From Aeromicrobium senzhongii (lineage in GTDB: Bacteria; Actinomycetota; Actinomycetes; Propionibacteriales; Nocardioidaceae): DNA of 64,000 bases. The notes beneath the pieces were generated by a model. The model worked only from the letters and a program-made list of their open reading frames with translations. It had not been told where the DNA came from and made no database searches. The translations under genes and the position numbers were made by a program. Below are positions 44,125 to 50,966 of this stretch, piece after piece; the first letter of the stretch is position 1; the number at the start of each line of letters is the position of its first letter. Location: NCBI RefSeq assembly GCF_014334735.1, contig NZ_CP060587.1, positions 744,001-808,000 of the forward strand. The letters run 5' to 3'.

Positions 44125-44439
44125 ATGACGGACCAGCCCCGTACGGCCGAGGCGCTCATGCGATCGCGGTTCGAGGCGTTCAAGCGCGGTGACCGCGAGT
44201 GGTTGCTCCGCACCTGGCACGCCTCGACCCGCCCGGCCGACCTCGACCTGTCGGACAACCCACGCTGGCGTGGTCTGCAGATCCTCGACACCGAGGCGGG
44301 TGGCACCGACGACGCCACCGGGGTGGTCGAGTTCCGGGCCACCTACATCGCCGACGGCGAGCTGGGGATCTTGCAGGAGAGGTCGCGGTTCGTCCGTGAG
44401 GACGGCCTCTGGTTCTACGTGGACGGAGACGTGCGGTGA
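44125..44439 (+). CDS. YchJ-like (UPF0225 C-terminal) NTF2-fold protein
   Basis: A 104-residue protein corresponding to the NTF2-like middle domain of YchJ/UPF0225: [32 protein letters not shown] is the family pattern and VVEFRATYI with [20 protein letters not shown] (in part) follow. The Cys-rich SEC-C motif normally preceding this domain is absent. ATG 44125 has AAGGTGG as ribosome site. The next gene starts inside its stop (GTGA). First of four closely packed genes of unclear role. Confidence 0.78.
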   Translation: MTDQPRTAEALMRSRFEAFKRGDREWLLRTWHASTRPADLDLSDNPRWRGLQILDTEAGGTDDATGVVEFRATYIADGELGILQERSRFVREDGLWFYVDGDVR

Positions 44440-44660
44440 CACCGCCGCAGGACCACGCGAGCCCGGACCTGCCCCGCGGGATCGGCCGGCCGGCGACACG
44501 AGCGCTGGCCGCAGCGGGGATCACGTCCCTGGCCCAGGTCGCCCAGTGCACCGCCGACGAGATCGGCGCGCTGCACGGGGTGGGACCCCGGGCGGTCCGG
44601 GTCCTCGGCGAGGCGTTGGCCGAGCGTGGCCTGGGCTACCGGAGTGCCGACGACGAGTGA
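44436..44660 (+). CDS. Helix-hairpin-helix domain protein
   Basis: A 74-residue protein made almost wholly of a helix-hairpin-helix pair: [47 protein letters not shown] (two HhH motifs around GIGRPATR and GVGPRAVR, read in part). Such domains bind DNA without sequence preference. It is coupled to the YchJ-like gene by GTGA overlap. No enzyme domain is attached. Confidence 0.78.
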   Translation: MTPPQDHASPDLPRGIGRPATRALAAAGITSLAQVAQCTADEIGALHGVGPRAVRVLGEALAERGLGYRSADDE

Positions 44661-44661
44661 C

Positions 44662-44667
44662 TAGGCT
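44662..44667 (+). promoter_or_regulatory. -10 box TAGGCT before DUF4287 gene
   Basis: TAGGCT ends 6 bases before the ATG at 44674 within the short gap after the HhH gene, so the DUF4287 and ATP-grasp genes may have their own leaderless transcript. Confidence 0.5.
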
Positions 44668-44673
44668 CGCGGC

Positions 44674-44883
44674 ATGACTGAGAGCGTCAAGGGCCCGGCC
44701 TCCTACTTCCCGGCCATCGAGAAGAAGTACGGCGAGCCGATCGAGCACTGGATGCGCCAACTGGAGTCGGTCGTGACCGCGAAGCACATGGAGCAGGTCG
44801 CCCTGCTCAAGAAGCAGTTCGGCATCGGCCACGGTCACGCCAACGCGCTGGTGGCGGTGTTCCGTCAGGAACGGGGCCTCTGA
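44674..44883 (+). CDS. DUF4287 domain protein
   Basis: A 69-residue protein matching DUF4287: PASYFPAIEKKYGEPIEHWM and KQFGIGHGHANALVAVFRQ. The small helical domain is common in actinobacteria, sometimes fused to DUF5655; function unknown. The ATP-grasp gene begins immediately after its TGA with no gap, so both are probably translated together. Confidence 0.85.
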   Translation: MTESVKGPASYFPAIEKKYGEPIEHWMRQLESVVTAKHMEQVALLKKQFGIGHGHANALVAVFRQERGL

Positions 44884-45756
44884 ATGGTCCAGCAGCGCAT
44901 CGCGTTCGCCACCTGTGCCCGGCTCGCGGACGGATTCGAGGACGACCACGGGGCCGCGAGGCTGGTGGGCGCCGACTTCGTCGTCTGGAACGATCCGGCC
45001 GTCGACTGGTCGGTGTACGACCTCGTCGTCATCCGCTCGGCCTGGGACTACACGATCCAGCGCGAGGCGTTCGTCGCCTGGGTGCGGTCCCTCGGCGACC
45101 GGGTGGCCAACTCGGCCGACCTGATCGCCTTCAACTCCGACAAGGCCTACCTCGGCGCGCTCGGCGTCCCCGCGGTCCCCACGCGGTACGTCGTGCCGGG
45201 CGCGCAGGCTCCCGACCTGCGCGGCGAGGTCGTGGTCAAGCCCACCGTCTCGGCGGGCGGTCGTGACACCGGCCGGTTCGATCCTGAGCACCACGACGCG
45301 GCGCGCGAGCTGATCGCGCAGATCAACGCCTCGGGTCGCGTGGCCATGGTCCAGCCCTACGTCGCGGGGGTCGACGCCGCCGGCGAGACCGCCGTCGTGT
45401 TCCTCGGCGGCGAGCTGTCGCACACGCTTCACAAGAAGCCCGTGCTGCGTGAGCAGGGGACCGCCGAGCTGCTCGATCCCGACGACCCGGCCTCGGAGGC
45501 CGCGATCATGCACGACGACGACCTGGTCACCGCGCGCGAGGCGGCCCCGGAGTTCGTCGATCTCGCCCTCGCCGCACACGGTGAGCTCGCGGCCCGCTTC
45601 GGCGAGCCGCTCTACGTGCGGGTCGACCTGGTGCCCGGGCCGTCCGGCCCCGTGGTCATGGAGATCGAGGCGGTCGAGCCGTGCCTCTACCTCGACCTGG
45701 TCCCGGGCGCGGCCGAGCGCTTCGCCGCAGCGATCAGGTCACGCCTCGACCGCTGA
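44884..45756 (+). CDS. ATP-grasp domain protein (RimK/GshB-like)
   Basis: A 290-residue ATP-grasp ligase-like protein. The N-terminal domain contains YDLVVIRSAWDYTIQREAF, the middle has the lysine strand LRGEVVVKPTVSAGGRDTGRF, and the metal site is in LYVRVDLVPGPSGPVVMEIEAVEP with the last Glu/Asn position E-I-E-A-V-E. These are the features of glutathione-synthase-like ATP-grasp proteins that join a carboxylate to an amine or thiol. The substrates are unknown. It is translationally linked to DUF4287. No membrane segment or export signal. Confidence 0.85.
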   Translation: MVQQRIAFATCARLADGFEDDHGAARLVGADFVVWNDPAVDWSVYDLVVIRSAWDYTIQREAFVAWVRSLGDRVANSADLIAFNSDKAYLGALGVPAVPTRYVVPGAQAPDLRGEVVVKPTVSAGGRDTGRFDPEHHDAARELIAQINASGRVAMVQPYVAGVDAAGETAVVFLGGELSHTLHKKPVLREQGTAELLDPDDPASEAAIMHDDDLVTAREAAPEFVDLALAAHGELAARFGEPLYVRVDLVPGPSGPVVMEIEAVEPCLYLDLVPGAAERFAAAIRSRLDR

Positions 45757-46944
45757 GGCACGCGTCCCCGTGCGGGCCGGCGCCAGCCACACCGCGATCG
45801 CGGTGGTGATGGGCACGGCGAGCACGAGGCCGATCGCACCCACGAGGGTGCGGATCACCTCCTGGGCGATCCCCTCGGTGACGGCGACCTCCAGCAGCGG
45901 ACGCTGGTAGGCCGAGATCAGCAGCAGGGTCGTCATCGCGGTGCCGGCGTAGGCGAAGACCAACGTGTAGACGCTGGAGGCGATGTGGTCCCGGCCGATG
46001 CGCATGGCCGAGACGAACAGCTCCGGCCGGGCGGCGGTGGGCTTGAGGGCGCGCATCTCCCACACGGCGCTGGCCTGCGTGACGGTGACGTCGTTGAGCA
46101 CGCCCAGGCCGGCGATCACCATGGATGCCGCGACGACGCCCGACAGGCTCATCTGCGGCGCGGTCGCCAGCAGCAGGTGGTCGTCCTCGGACCCGACCCC
46201 GGTCAGGTGCGCCCAGTCGGTCGAGGCGGCACCGACGATGGCGGTGAACGCGATGCCGAAGAGCGTGCCGAACAGGGCCGCCGTCGTACGGATCGAGACC
46301 CCGTGCGCGAGGTAGAGGACGGCGAGCATGATCACCGTGGACCCCGCCACCGCGACGGCGATGGGCGGCTGGTCCGCCAGCAGTGCGGGCAGCACGAATC
46401 GCAACAGCACGAGCAGGGTGATGCCGATGCCGATCAGAGCGAACAGGCCGCGCCAGCGGCCGACCAAGGTGACCAGCACCGCGAACACCAGGGCGATGAT
46501 CGCCAGCTGCGGGCCGCGTTGGTAGTCGTAGAACTCGTACGTGGTCTCCTGGCCGTCGGCCGTGAAGGCGCTGACCCGGATCTCGTCGCCCTCGGACATG
46601 CCGCCGCCGACGTACCGGGTCGGGTCGAGCGTGAAGGAGGCCGATCTGCCGTCGTCGGTCTCGGCGGTGACCTGGGCGCACATGCCCTCGACCATCGGGA
46701 CGTTGTCAGGGCCGGTCCCGGTGCTGCCGCAGTCGAACGGCGTCACCTTCGTGACCGTGGCGTCCACGAGGTCGACCTGGCCGTACGGGTCGGCGCCCTT
46801 CGGGACCTCGCTCTGGTTCGGCCACAGCAGCGCGACGGCGGCCAGTGCGGCCAGCGTGACGGCCAGGACGGCCGCGGTCAGCGACCAGGCCAAGCGGGGG
46901 CGGGGCGGTCCCTCGGGAGGCTCGATGCCGTGGTGGTGTGTCAC
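45739..46944 (-). CDS. YibE/F-family membrane protein
   Basis: A 401-residue protein with an N-terminal membrane segment, an extracytoplasmic beta domain (about 45-155) and about seven further membrane segments. The YibE/F core is seen in GLGVLNDVTVTQASAVWEM and GRDHIASSVYTLVFAYAGTAMTTLLL (in part). Function unknown; the family occurs widely in Gram-positives. GTG 46944 is placed 6 bases after CACGCT on the minus strand. Its start region interlocks with that of the divergent phosphotransferase. The 3' end overlaps the ATP-grasp gene by 18 bases. Confidence 0.87.
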   Translation of the reverse strand: MTHHHGIEPPEGPPRPRLAWSLTAAVLAVTLAALAAVALLWPNQSEVPKGADPYGQVDLVDATVTKVTPFDCGSTGTGPDNVPMVEGMCAQVTAETDDGRSASFTLDPTRYVGGGMSEGDEIRVSAFTADGQETTYEFYDYQRGPQLAIIALVFAVLVTLVGRWRGLFALIGIGITLLVLLRFVLPALLADQPPIAVAVAGSTVIMLAVLYLAHGVSIRTTAALFGTLFGIAFTAIVGAASTDWAHLTGVGSEDDHLLLATAPQMSLSGVVAASMVIAGLGVLNDVTVTQASAVWEMRALKPTAARPELFVSAMRIGRDHIASSVYTLVFAYAGTAMTTLLLISAYQRPLLEVAVTEGIAQEVIRTLVGAIGLVLAVPITTAIAVWLAPARTGTRASAVEA

Positions 46945-46956
46945 GATGCCAGCGTG
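46942..46956. promoter_or_regulatory. Interlocked divergent start region of yibE/F and phosphotransferase genes
   Basis: On the plus strand CACGAT (46942-46947) ends 6 bases before the GTG at 46954. On the minus strand CACGCT (complement of 46951-46956) ends 6 bases before the GTG at 46944. Each -10-like box thus contains the start codon of the other gene. The boxes are imperfect (C in place of the first T). Confidence 0.4.
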
Positions 46957-47727
46957 TCACGTGGCGAAGAGATCCCTGAACACCTCCCCGGCGGGTCCGG
47001 CGGCGTGTGGCGCGTCGGCCGCACCGTCCGGCGCCCCACCGGCCCCTGGACGCCGGCGGTCCACGAGCTGCTCGACTGGCTCGCCGACGAGGGCCTCGGC
47101 GGCATCCCGCACGTCTCGGGAGTGGACGAGGACGGCCGCGAGATCGTCTCGTACATCGAGGGGCGCGGGGTGCCCGTCGACGACGAGGTCGTGCTCGACC
47201 AGGTGCTGGTCGAGGCGGTCGCGTGGCTGCGGGACTTCCACGACATCGTCGACGGCTACGCGCCCGACGGCCCGCGCGTCTGGCGCCAGACCGGCGACGA
47301 CCCGGTCGACCTGGCGCCCGGCCAGATCATCTGCCACAACGACCCGGGCGCCTACAACTGGATCATCCAGAGCGGTCACTTCGTCGCGATGATCGACTGG
47401 GACCTGGCCGGCCCCGGCCGACCGATCGACGACCTGGCGTTCCTGTGCTGGACGGCCATCCCGCTCTACCGCGAGATCCCGCTCGAGGACGTCGTCCGGC
47501 GCCTCGAGCTGGTCGTCGACACCTACGCCGAGTGGGGACCGCTGACGCTGCTGGACGCGGTCGTCGCCCGGATGACGACCGCCAGCGAGCGGATCGCCAC
47601 GGGCATCGAGCGTGGCGACCCGGGAATGATCAACCTGCAGAAGAAGGGTGAGCCGCAGCGGACCCGCGACCGGGTCGCGGCGTTCGAGGCTCGCCTGCCC
47701 GCGATACGCGAGGCGCTCGAAAAGTAA
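46954..47727 (+). CDS. Aminoglycoside phosphotransferase-family protein
   Basis: A 257-residue APH/choline-kinase-like protein. The catalytic loop reads IICHNDPGAYNWI (residues about 126-138), HND replacing the usual HGD, and the metal Asp lies in VAMIDWDLAGPG (about 146-157). The C-terminal helices follow. No ATP-binding P-loop is expected in this fold. Substrate unknown; such chromosomal members often act on small metabolites rather than drugs. GTG 46954 is chosen from the frame and spacing; a GTG 6 bases downstream is possible. Confidence 0.84.
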   Translation: MSRGEEIPEHLPGGSGGVWRVGRTVRRPTGPWTPAVHELLDWLADEGLGGIPHVSGVDEDGREIVSYIEGRGVPVDDEVVLDQVLVEAVAWLRDFHDIVDGYAPDGPRVWRQTGDDPVDLAPGQIICHNDPGAYNWIIQSGHFVAMIDWDLAGPGRPIDDLAFLCWTAIPLYREIPLEDVVRRLELVVDTYAEWGPLTLLDAVVARMTTASERIATGIERGDPGMINLQKKGEPQRTRDRVAAFEARLPAIREALEK

Positions 47728-47748
47728 CTCAGAGTGACATTCGTCACG

Positions 47749-47754
47749 TAGGGT
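47749..47754 (+). promoter_or_regulatory. -10 box TAGGGT before BASS transporter gene
   Basis: TAGGGT ends 7 bases before the ATG at 47762, with a CRP-like AGTGA-N6-TCACG immediately upstream (47733-47748). Leaderless transcription is likely. Confidence 0.45.
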
Positions 47755-47761
47755 GTCGGCC

Positions 47762-48655
47762 ATGGACTCGAGCCTCTCGACCGTCGGGCTGCCCGTCGCG
47801 CTCGGCATCATCATGTTCGGCCTCGGTCTGTCGCTGACCGTCGGCGACTTCGCTCGGGTCCGCCAGTCGCCGCGCGCGGTCGTGATCGCCCTGCTGTGCC
47901 AGCTGGTCCTGTTGCCGATCGTCTGCTTCGGGCTGGTCCTGGCGCTCGACCTGCCGCCGCTGCTCGCGGTGGGCATGCTGCTGCTGGCGGCGTCGCCCGG
48001 CGGCAGCACGGCGAACCTCTTCAGCCACCTGTTCCGCGGCGATGTCGCGCTGAACATCACCCTGACGGCGATCAACTCGATCGTGGCGATCGTGTCCCTG
48101 CCGGTCGTGACGAACCTCGCGATGGCCTACTTCGACCTCGGCGACGAGGTCTCCCTGCAGTACCGCAAGGTGGTCGAGGTGTTCGCCGTCGTCCTGGTGC
48201 CCGTCGCCCTGGGGATGCTCGTGCGGGCCAAGGGTCCCGACTTCGCGCACCGCATGGACAAGCCCGTCCGCATCGGGTCGGCGGTGCTGCTGCTGATCAT
48301 CATCGTGGGCATCGTGGTCGACCAGCGCTCGAACGTCGGCGACTACGCGGCCTCGGTGGGCCTGGCGGTCACGATCTTCTGCGCGGCCAGCCTGGTCATC
48401 GGCTACCTGGTCCCGTGGTGGGCCGGGGTGAAGGAGAGCCAGGCCGTGGCGTGCTCGTTCGAGATTGGCGTCCACAACGCCACGCTGGCGATCTACGTGG
48501 CCGTCGAGGTCCTCGACAACGTCGAGCTCTCGGTGCCGGCCGCGGTCTACGGTCTCGTCATGTTCCTGCTGGCGACGCTGTGGGGCCTGACCCTCACGCG
48601 CTGGATCCTGCCGCGGCGGACGGAGTCGGGCGCGTTACCGTCGCAGCATGCCTGA
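47762..48655 (+). CDS. Bile acid:sodium symporter family transporter
   Basis: A 297-residue BASS-type permease with about ten membrane segments. Characteristic stretches: GLPVALGIIMFGLGLSLTVGDF, ASPGGSTANLFSHLFRGDVAL and EIGVHNATLAIYVAVEV, including the paired residues of the sodium sites. Bacterial members move pantoate, pyruvate, sulfonates or bile acids; the substrate here is unknown. ATG 47762 is chosen because of the TAGGGT box 7 bases upstream. It overlaps the next small gene by 8 bases. Confidence 0.88.
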   Translation: MDSSLSTVGLPVALGIIMFGLGLSLTVGDFARVRQSPRAVVIALLCQLVLLPIVCFGLVLALDLPPLLAVGMLLLAASPGGSTANLFSHLFRGDVALNITLTAINSIVAIVSLPVVTNLAMAYFDLGDEVSLQYRKVVEVFAVVLVPVALGMLVRAKGPDFAHRMDKPVRIGSAVLLLIIIVGIVVDQRSNVGDYAASVGLAVTIFCAASLVIGYLVPWWAGVKESQAVACSFEIGVHNATLAIYVAVEVLDNVELSVPAAVYGLVMFLLATLWGLTLTRWILPRRTESGALPSQHA

Positions 48656-48929
48656 GGTTCATTTCGACGAGCGTGAGGACGCGGAGGCCTTCGTCGCGGA
48701 GCTGGAGTCCCAGGGCCTCGCTCACCGGCTGCACCGTGACGAGTTCGCGGGCGAGGACGACTTCGAGGACGCGGCCTGGCTCGTCGAGGTCGAGGCGACC
48801 GTCCCGGACCTGCACGCCCGCGTCGAGCGCGCCGGCGGCTGGCTCGTGGAGGCTCCGGATCCGAGCCGATCCGTACCGCCCCCGCTGCCGGAGGCACCGC
48901 GTCGGATCAAGCGCTCCCCGGGGCATTGA
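48648..48929 (+). CDS. Small acidic protein, unknown function
   Basis: A 93-residue protein I do not recognise. The first 70 residues form a compact acidic alpha-beta domain, with EVHFDEREDAEAFVAELESQ and AAWLVEVEATVPDLHARVE (in part); the end is Pro/Arg-rich and basic. The layout weakly resembles RraB-like small proteins, but this is not enough to name it. TACCGT at 48636-48641 lies 6 bases before the ATG, so it may have its own leaderless transcript although it overlaps the BASS gene. Confidence 0.6.
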   Translation: MPEVHFDEREDAEAFVAELESQGLAHRLHRDEFAGEDDFEDAAWLVEVEATVPDLHARVERAGGWLVEAPDPSRSVPPPLPEAPRRIKRSPGH

Positions 48930-49064
48930 CGGGTCACGTGTTTTTGCACGGGTGATCGGTGACCCGGCACGGACCTGCCTGCTGTCGACCTCTTCAGCCG
49001 CACGTCCCGCGAGTCACCGCCGCGGATCCGCTGCTGGGGGAGCGGTTCGACTCCTGCTTCGACC

Positions 49065-49715
49065 TCAGACGGAGACGGGCTGCTCGTCCTCGGGAAGTCG
49101 GATGACTCCGCCGTAGATCGTCAGCAGCACCTGGTCGAGCACGGCCTCGCGGTCGAAGGGCCGGCCGGTCCACCGAGCCATCTCGGCGGCGAACCACAAC
49201 GAGCCGAAGATCTGCTCGTGGGCGAGCCGGACGTCGACCTCGTCCTTCATGAGGTCGGGGATGCCGTTGACGGTGATCGTCGTGGCGACGTCGAACAGGG
49301 CGTCGAGGCGCTCGACGAGCTTGCTGCGAACCGGTGAGTCCGGCCCGAACGCGGTGGCACCGATGAGAGGGCCGAGCTCGACGGCGAGGTCGGCCAGGTC
49401 GGTGAAGAAGCGACGGATGCCGTCCTGGATCTCGGTGGACGAGCCGGCGAGGTCCCGGCTGATGCTGCGGGCGTTCGCGTTGGCCCCGATCATGGCGGCG
49501 TCGATCGACTCCAGGACCGAGGCCTCGAAGAGCTCCTCCTTGGAGGGGAAGTGTCGGTAGAGCATCGCCTCGTTGACACCGGCCTCCGCCGCGATCTCGC
49601 GGGTCCGGGTCGCGGCGTAGCCCTTCTCGGAGAACACGCGCCGCGCGGAATCGGTGATCTGAGCACGGCGAAGCGCGGCGGACATCCGCCGTTTGGGGCC
49701 TCGTTCAACACTCAC
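49065..49715 (-). CDS. TetR-family regulator
   Basis: A 216-residue TetR regulator. The HTH part is RRAQITDSARRVFSEKGYAATRTREIAAEAGVNEAMLYRHFPSKEEL (about 17-62, read in part), strongly conserved. The ligand domain contains LVERLDALFDVATTI and AHEQIFGSLWFAAEMARW. GTG 49715 lies 7 bases after a TACCGT box (49723-49728, minus strand). It is divergent from an HSL-type protein gene across 231 AT-richer bases that hold a palindrome and tandem repeats, so it may control that gene and itself. Confidence 0.88.
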   Translation of the reverse strand: MSVERGPKRRMSAALRRAQITDSARRVFSEKGYAATRTREIAAEAGVNEAMLYRHFPSKEELFEASVLESIDAAMIGANANARSISRDLAGSSTEIQDGIRRFFTDLADLAVELGPLIGATAFGPDSPVRSKLVERLDALFDVATTITVNGIPDLMKDEVDVRLAHEQIFGSLWFAAEMARWTGRPFDREAVLDQVLLTIYGGVIRLPEDEQPVSV

Positions 49716-49731
49716 GCGAGAAACGGTAGGT

Positions 49732-49748
49732 CACATCCCTGGAATGTG
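49732..49748. promoter_or_regulatory. Palindrome CACATCC-N3-GAATGTG upstream of TetR gene
   Basis: A 17-base imperfect palindrome (6 of 7 arm matches) lies 4 bases upstream of the TACCGT box of the TetR gene, overlapping the expected -35 zone. It is a candidate operator. Confidence 0.4.
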
Positions 49749-49768
49749 GGTGAAAAGAGATGAAACTC

Positions 49769-49795
49769 GTGTGACCGGTGTGACTGGTGTGACGG
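49769..49795 (+). repeat. Three tandem 9-base repeats GTGTGACNG
   Basis: GTGTGACCG, GTGTGACTG and GTGTGACGG follow each other without gaps. They lie midway between the divergent TetR and HSL-type genes. Tandem 9-mers in an intergenic region suggest a protein-binding array or slippage-prone DNA. Confidence 0.6.
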
Positions 49796-49946
49796 AATGT
49801 GTGTCAAATGGTAACGGGAATCACAATTTTTTCGAATTCGTTTGCACGCCGCGTCAGAACCCACCTAATCTGGCGTCACTTCATAGAAGTCAATACCTAC
49901 TTACTTAGGTCGGGATGCTGCCCCGGTCTTTGCGCAAGGAGAGAAC

Positions 49947-50966
49947 ATGAGCGTTCCGAAGCCGCTCGTAAGGACCCGCCTACGGATGGCGCGACCGGTG
50001 ATGCACTCCACCCGCGTCAGCCTGGGCGCGAAGCGCACCATGGCCGACTCGATGGCCGGGTCCGCCCGGGCCCCCGAGGGCGCCATCTACGACTTCGACG
50101 TGATCGCCGGACTGCCGGTGCAGTTCGTCACCGTCGAGGGGACCGGCCCGGCCACCGGCCGCGCCACCATGATCTATCTGCACGGCGGCGGTCACGTCGT
50201 CGGCAGTTCGCGCGCCTACCGTGCCTTCGCTGCGCACCTGGCGATGCACTCGGGCATGGACGTGCTGCTGCCCGAGTACCCGCTGGCCCCCGAGAGCCCT
50301 TACCCGGCGGCGCTCGACTCGCTCCTCGCGCTCTACCGCGCGTTGCCCGCCTACGGTGTCGACCCGACCACCGTGGTGCTCGCCGGCGACGATGCCGGTG
50401 CCGGTCTGGCCCTGGCGATGGCGCTGGAGATCCGTGACCGCGGTCTGCCGATGCCCGCCGCGATCGGCATGATCAGCCCCTGGCTGGACATGAGCGCCGA
50501 CGTCGAGCGCGCCCGTCCCTCGGCGTCGGACCCCTGGTTCACCCCGGCCCTGGCCACGCGATGGGCTCGCACCTACCTCGGTGGCGCCGACCCGCGCGAG
50601 ATCGGCGCCTCGCCGTTGCACGGCGACTTTGACTCGCTGCCGCCGATCGTCGTGCACTACAGCGGCCTGGACCCGCTGCACACCGACGCCGAGGCGTTCC
50701 TGGAGAAGGTCACCTTGAACGCCGACGGCCCGCGGGTCATCGCCCGGGAGTACCCCGAGATGTGGCACTCCTTCCACCTCCAGGCCGGTCGTCTCGCCGC
50801 CGCCGACGAGGCGGTCGAGGAGTTCGGCAAGGCGATGGCGTCCCTCGTGCAGGTCCCGCGTCGCCACGGCGACGTCGTGCCGATCAACCGGCCCGTCGCG
50901 GGTCAGGGTGGTCGCCGGCTGCGACTGGTCAAGCCAGTTGCTGCCGCAGGAACTCCATCTGTATGA
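49947..50966 (+). CDS. HSL-type alpha/beta hydrolase with Asp in place of the nucleophile Ser
   Basis: A 339-residue protein of the hormone-sensitive-lipase family. The oxyanion motif HGGGHVVG is at residues 79-86, the acid region in SGLDPLHTDAEAF and the His in MWHSFHLQAG. The nucleophile elbow, usually GDSAGG, reads GDDAGA at 147-152, so Ser149 is replaced by Asp and the last Gly by Ala. Classical esterase activity should be absent; binding, lyase or another activity is possible. GAGA upstream of ATG 49947 is a weak ribosome site. A 38-base 3' overlap with the convergent S9 peptidase gene is present. Regulated perhaps by the divergent TetR. Confidence 0.85.
   Translation: MSVPKPLVRTRLRMARPVMHSTRVSLGAKRTMADSMAGSARAPEGAIYDFDVIAGLPVQFVTVEGTGPATGRATMIYLHGGGHVVGSSRAYRAFAAHLAMHSGMDVLLPEYPLAPESPYPAALDSLLALYRALPAYGVDPTTVVLAGDDAGAGLALAMALEIRDRGLPMPAAIGMISPWLDMSADVERARPSASDPWFTPALATRWARTYLGGADPREIGASPLHGDFDSLPPIVVHYSGLDPLHTDAEAFLEKVTLNADGPRVIAREYPEMWHSFHLQAGRLAAADEAVEEFGKAMASLVQVPRRHGDVVPINRPVAGQGGRRLRLVKPVAAAGTPSV

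Noticed and set aside
45739-46944. YibE/F and ATP-grasp genes as a single functional unit
   Set aside because: They are convergent with overlapping 3' ends and share no promoter.
48931-48965. GGGTCAC ... GTGACCC inverted repeat after the 48648-48929 gene
   Set aside because: The 21-base loop and lack of a following T run make a terminator doubtful; kept only as a note.
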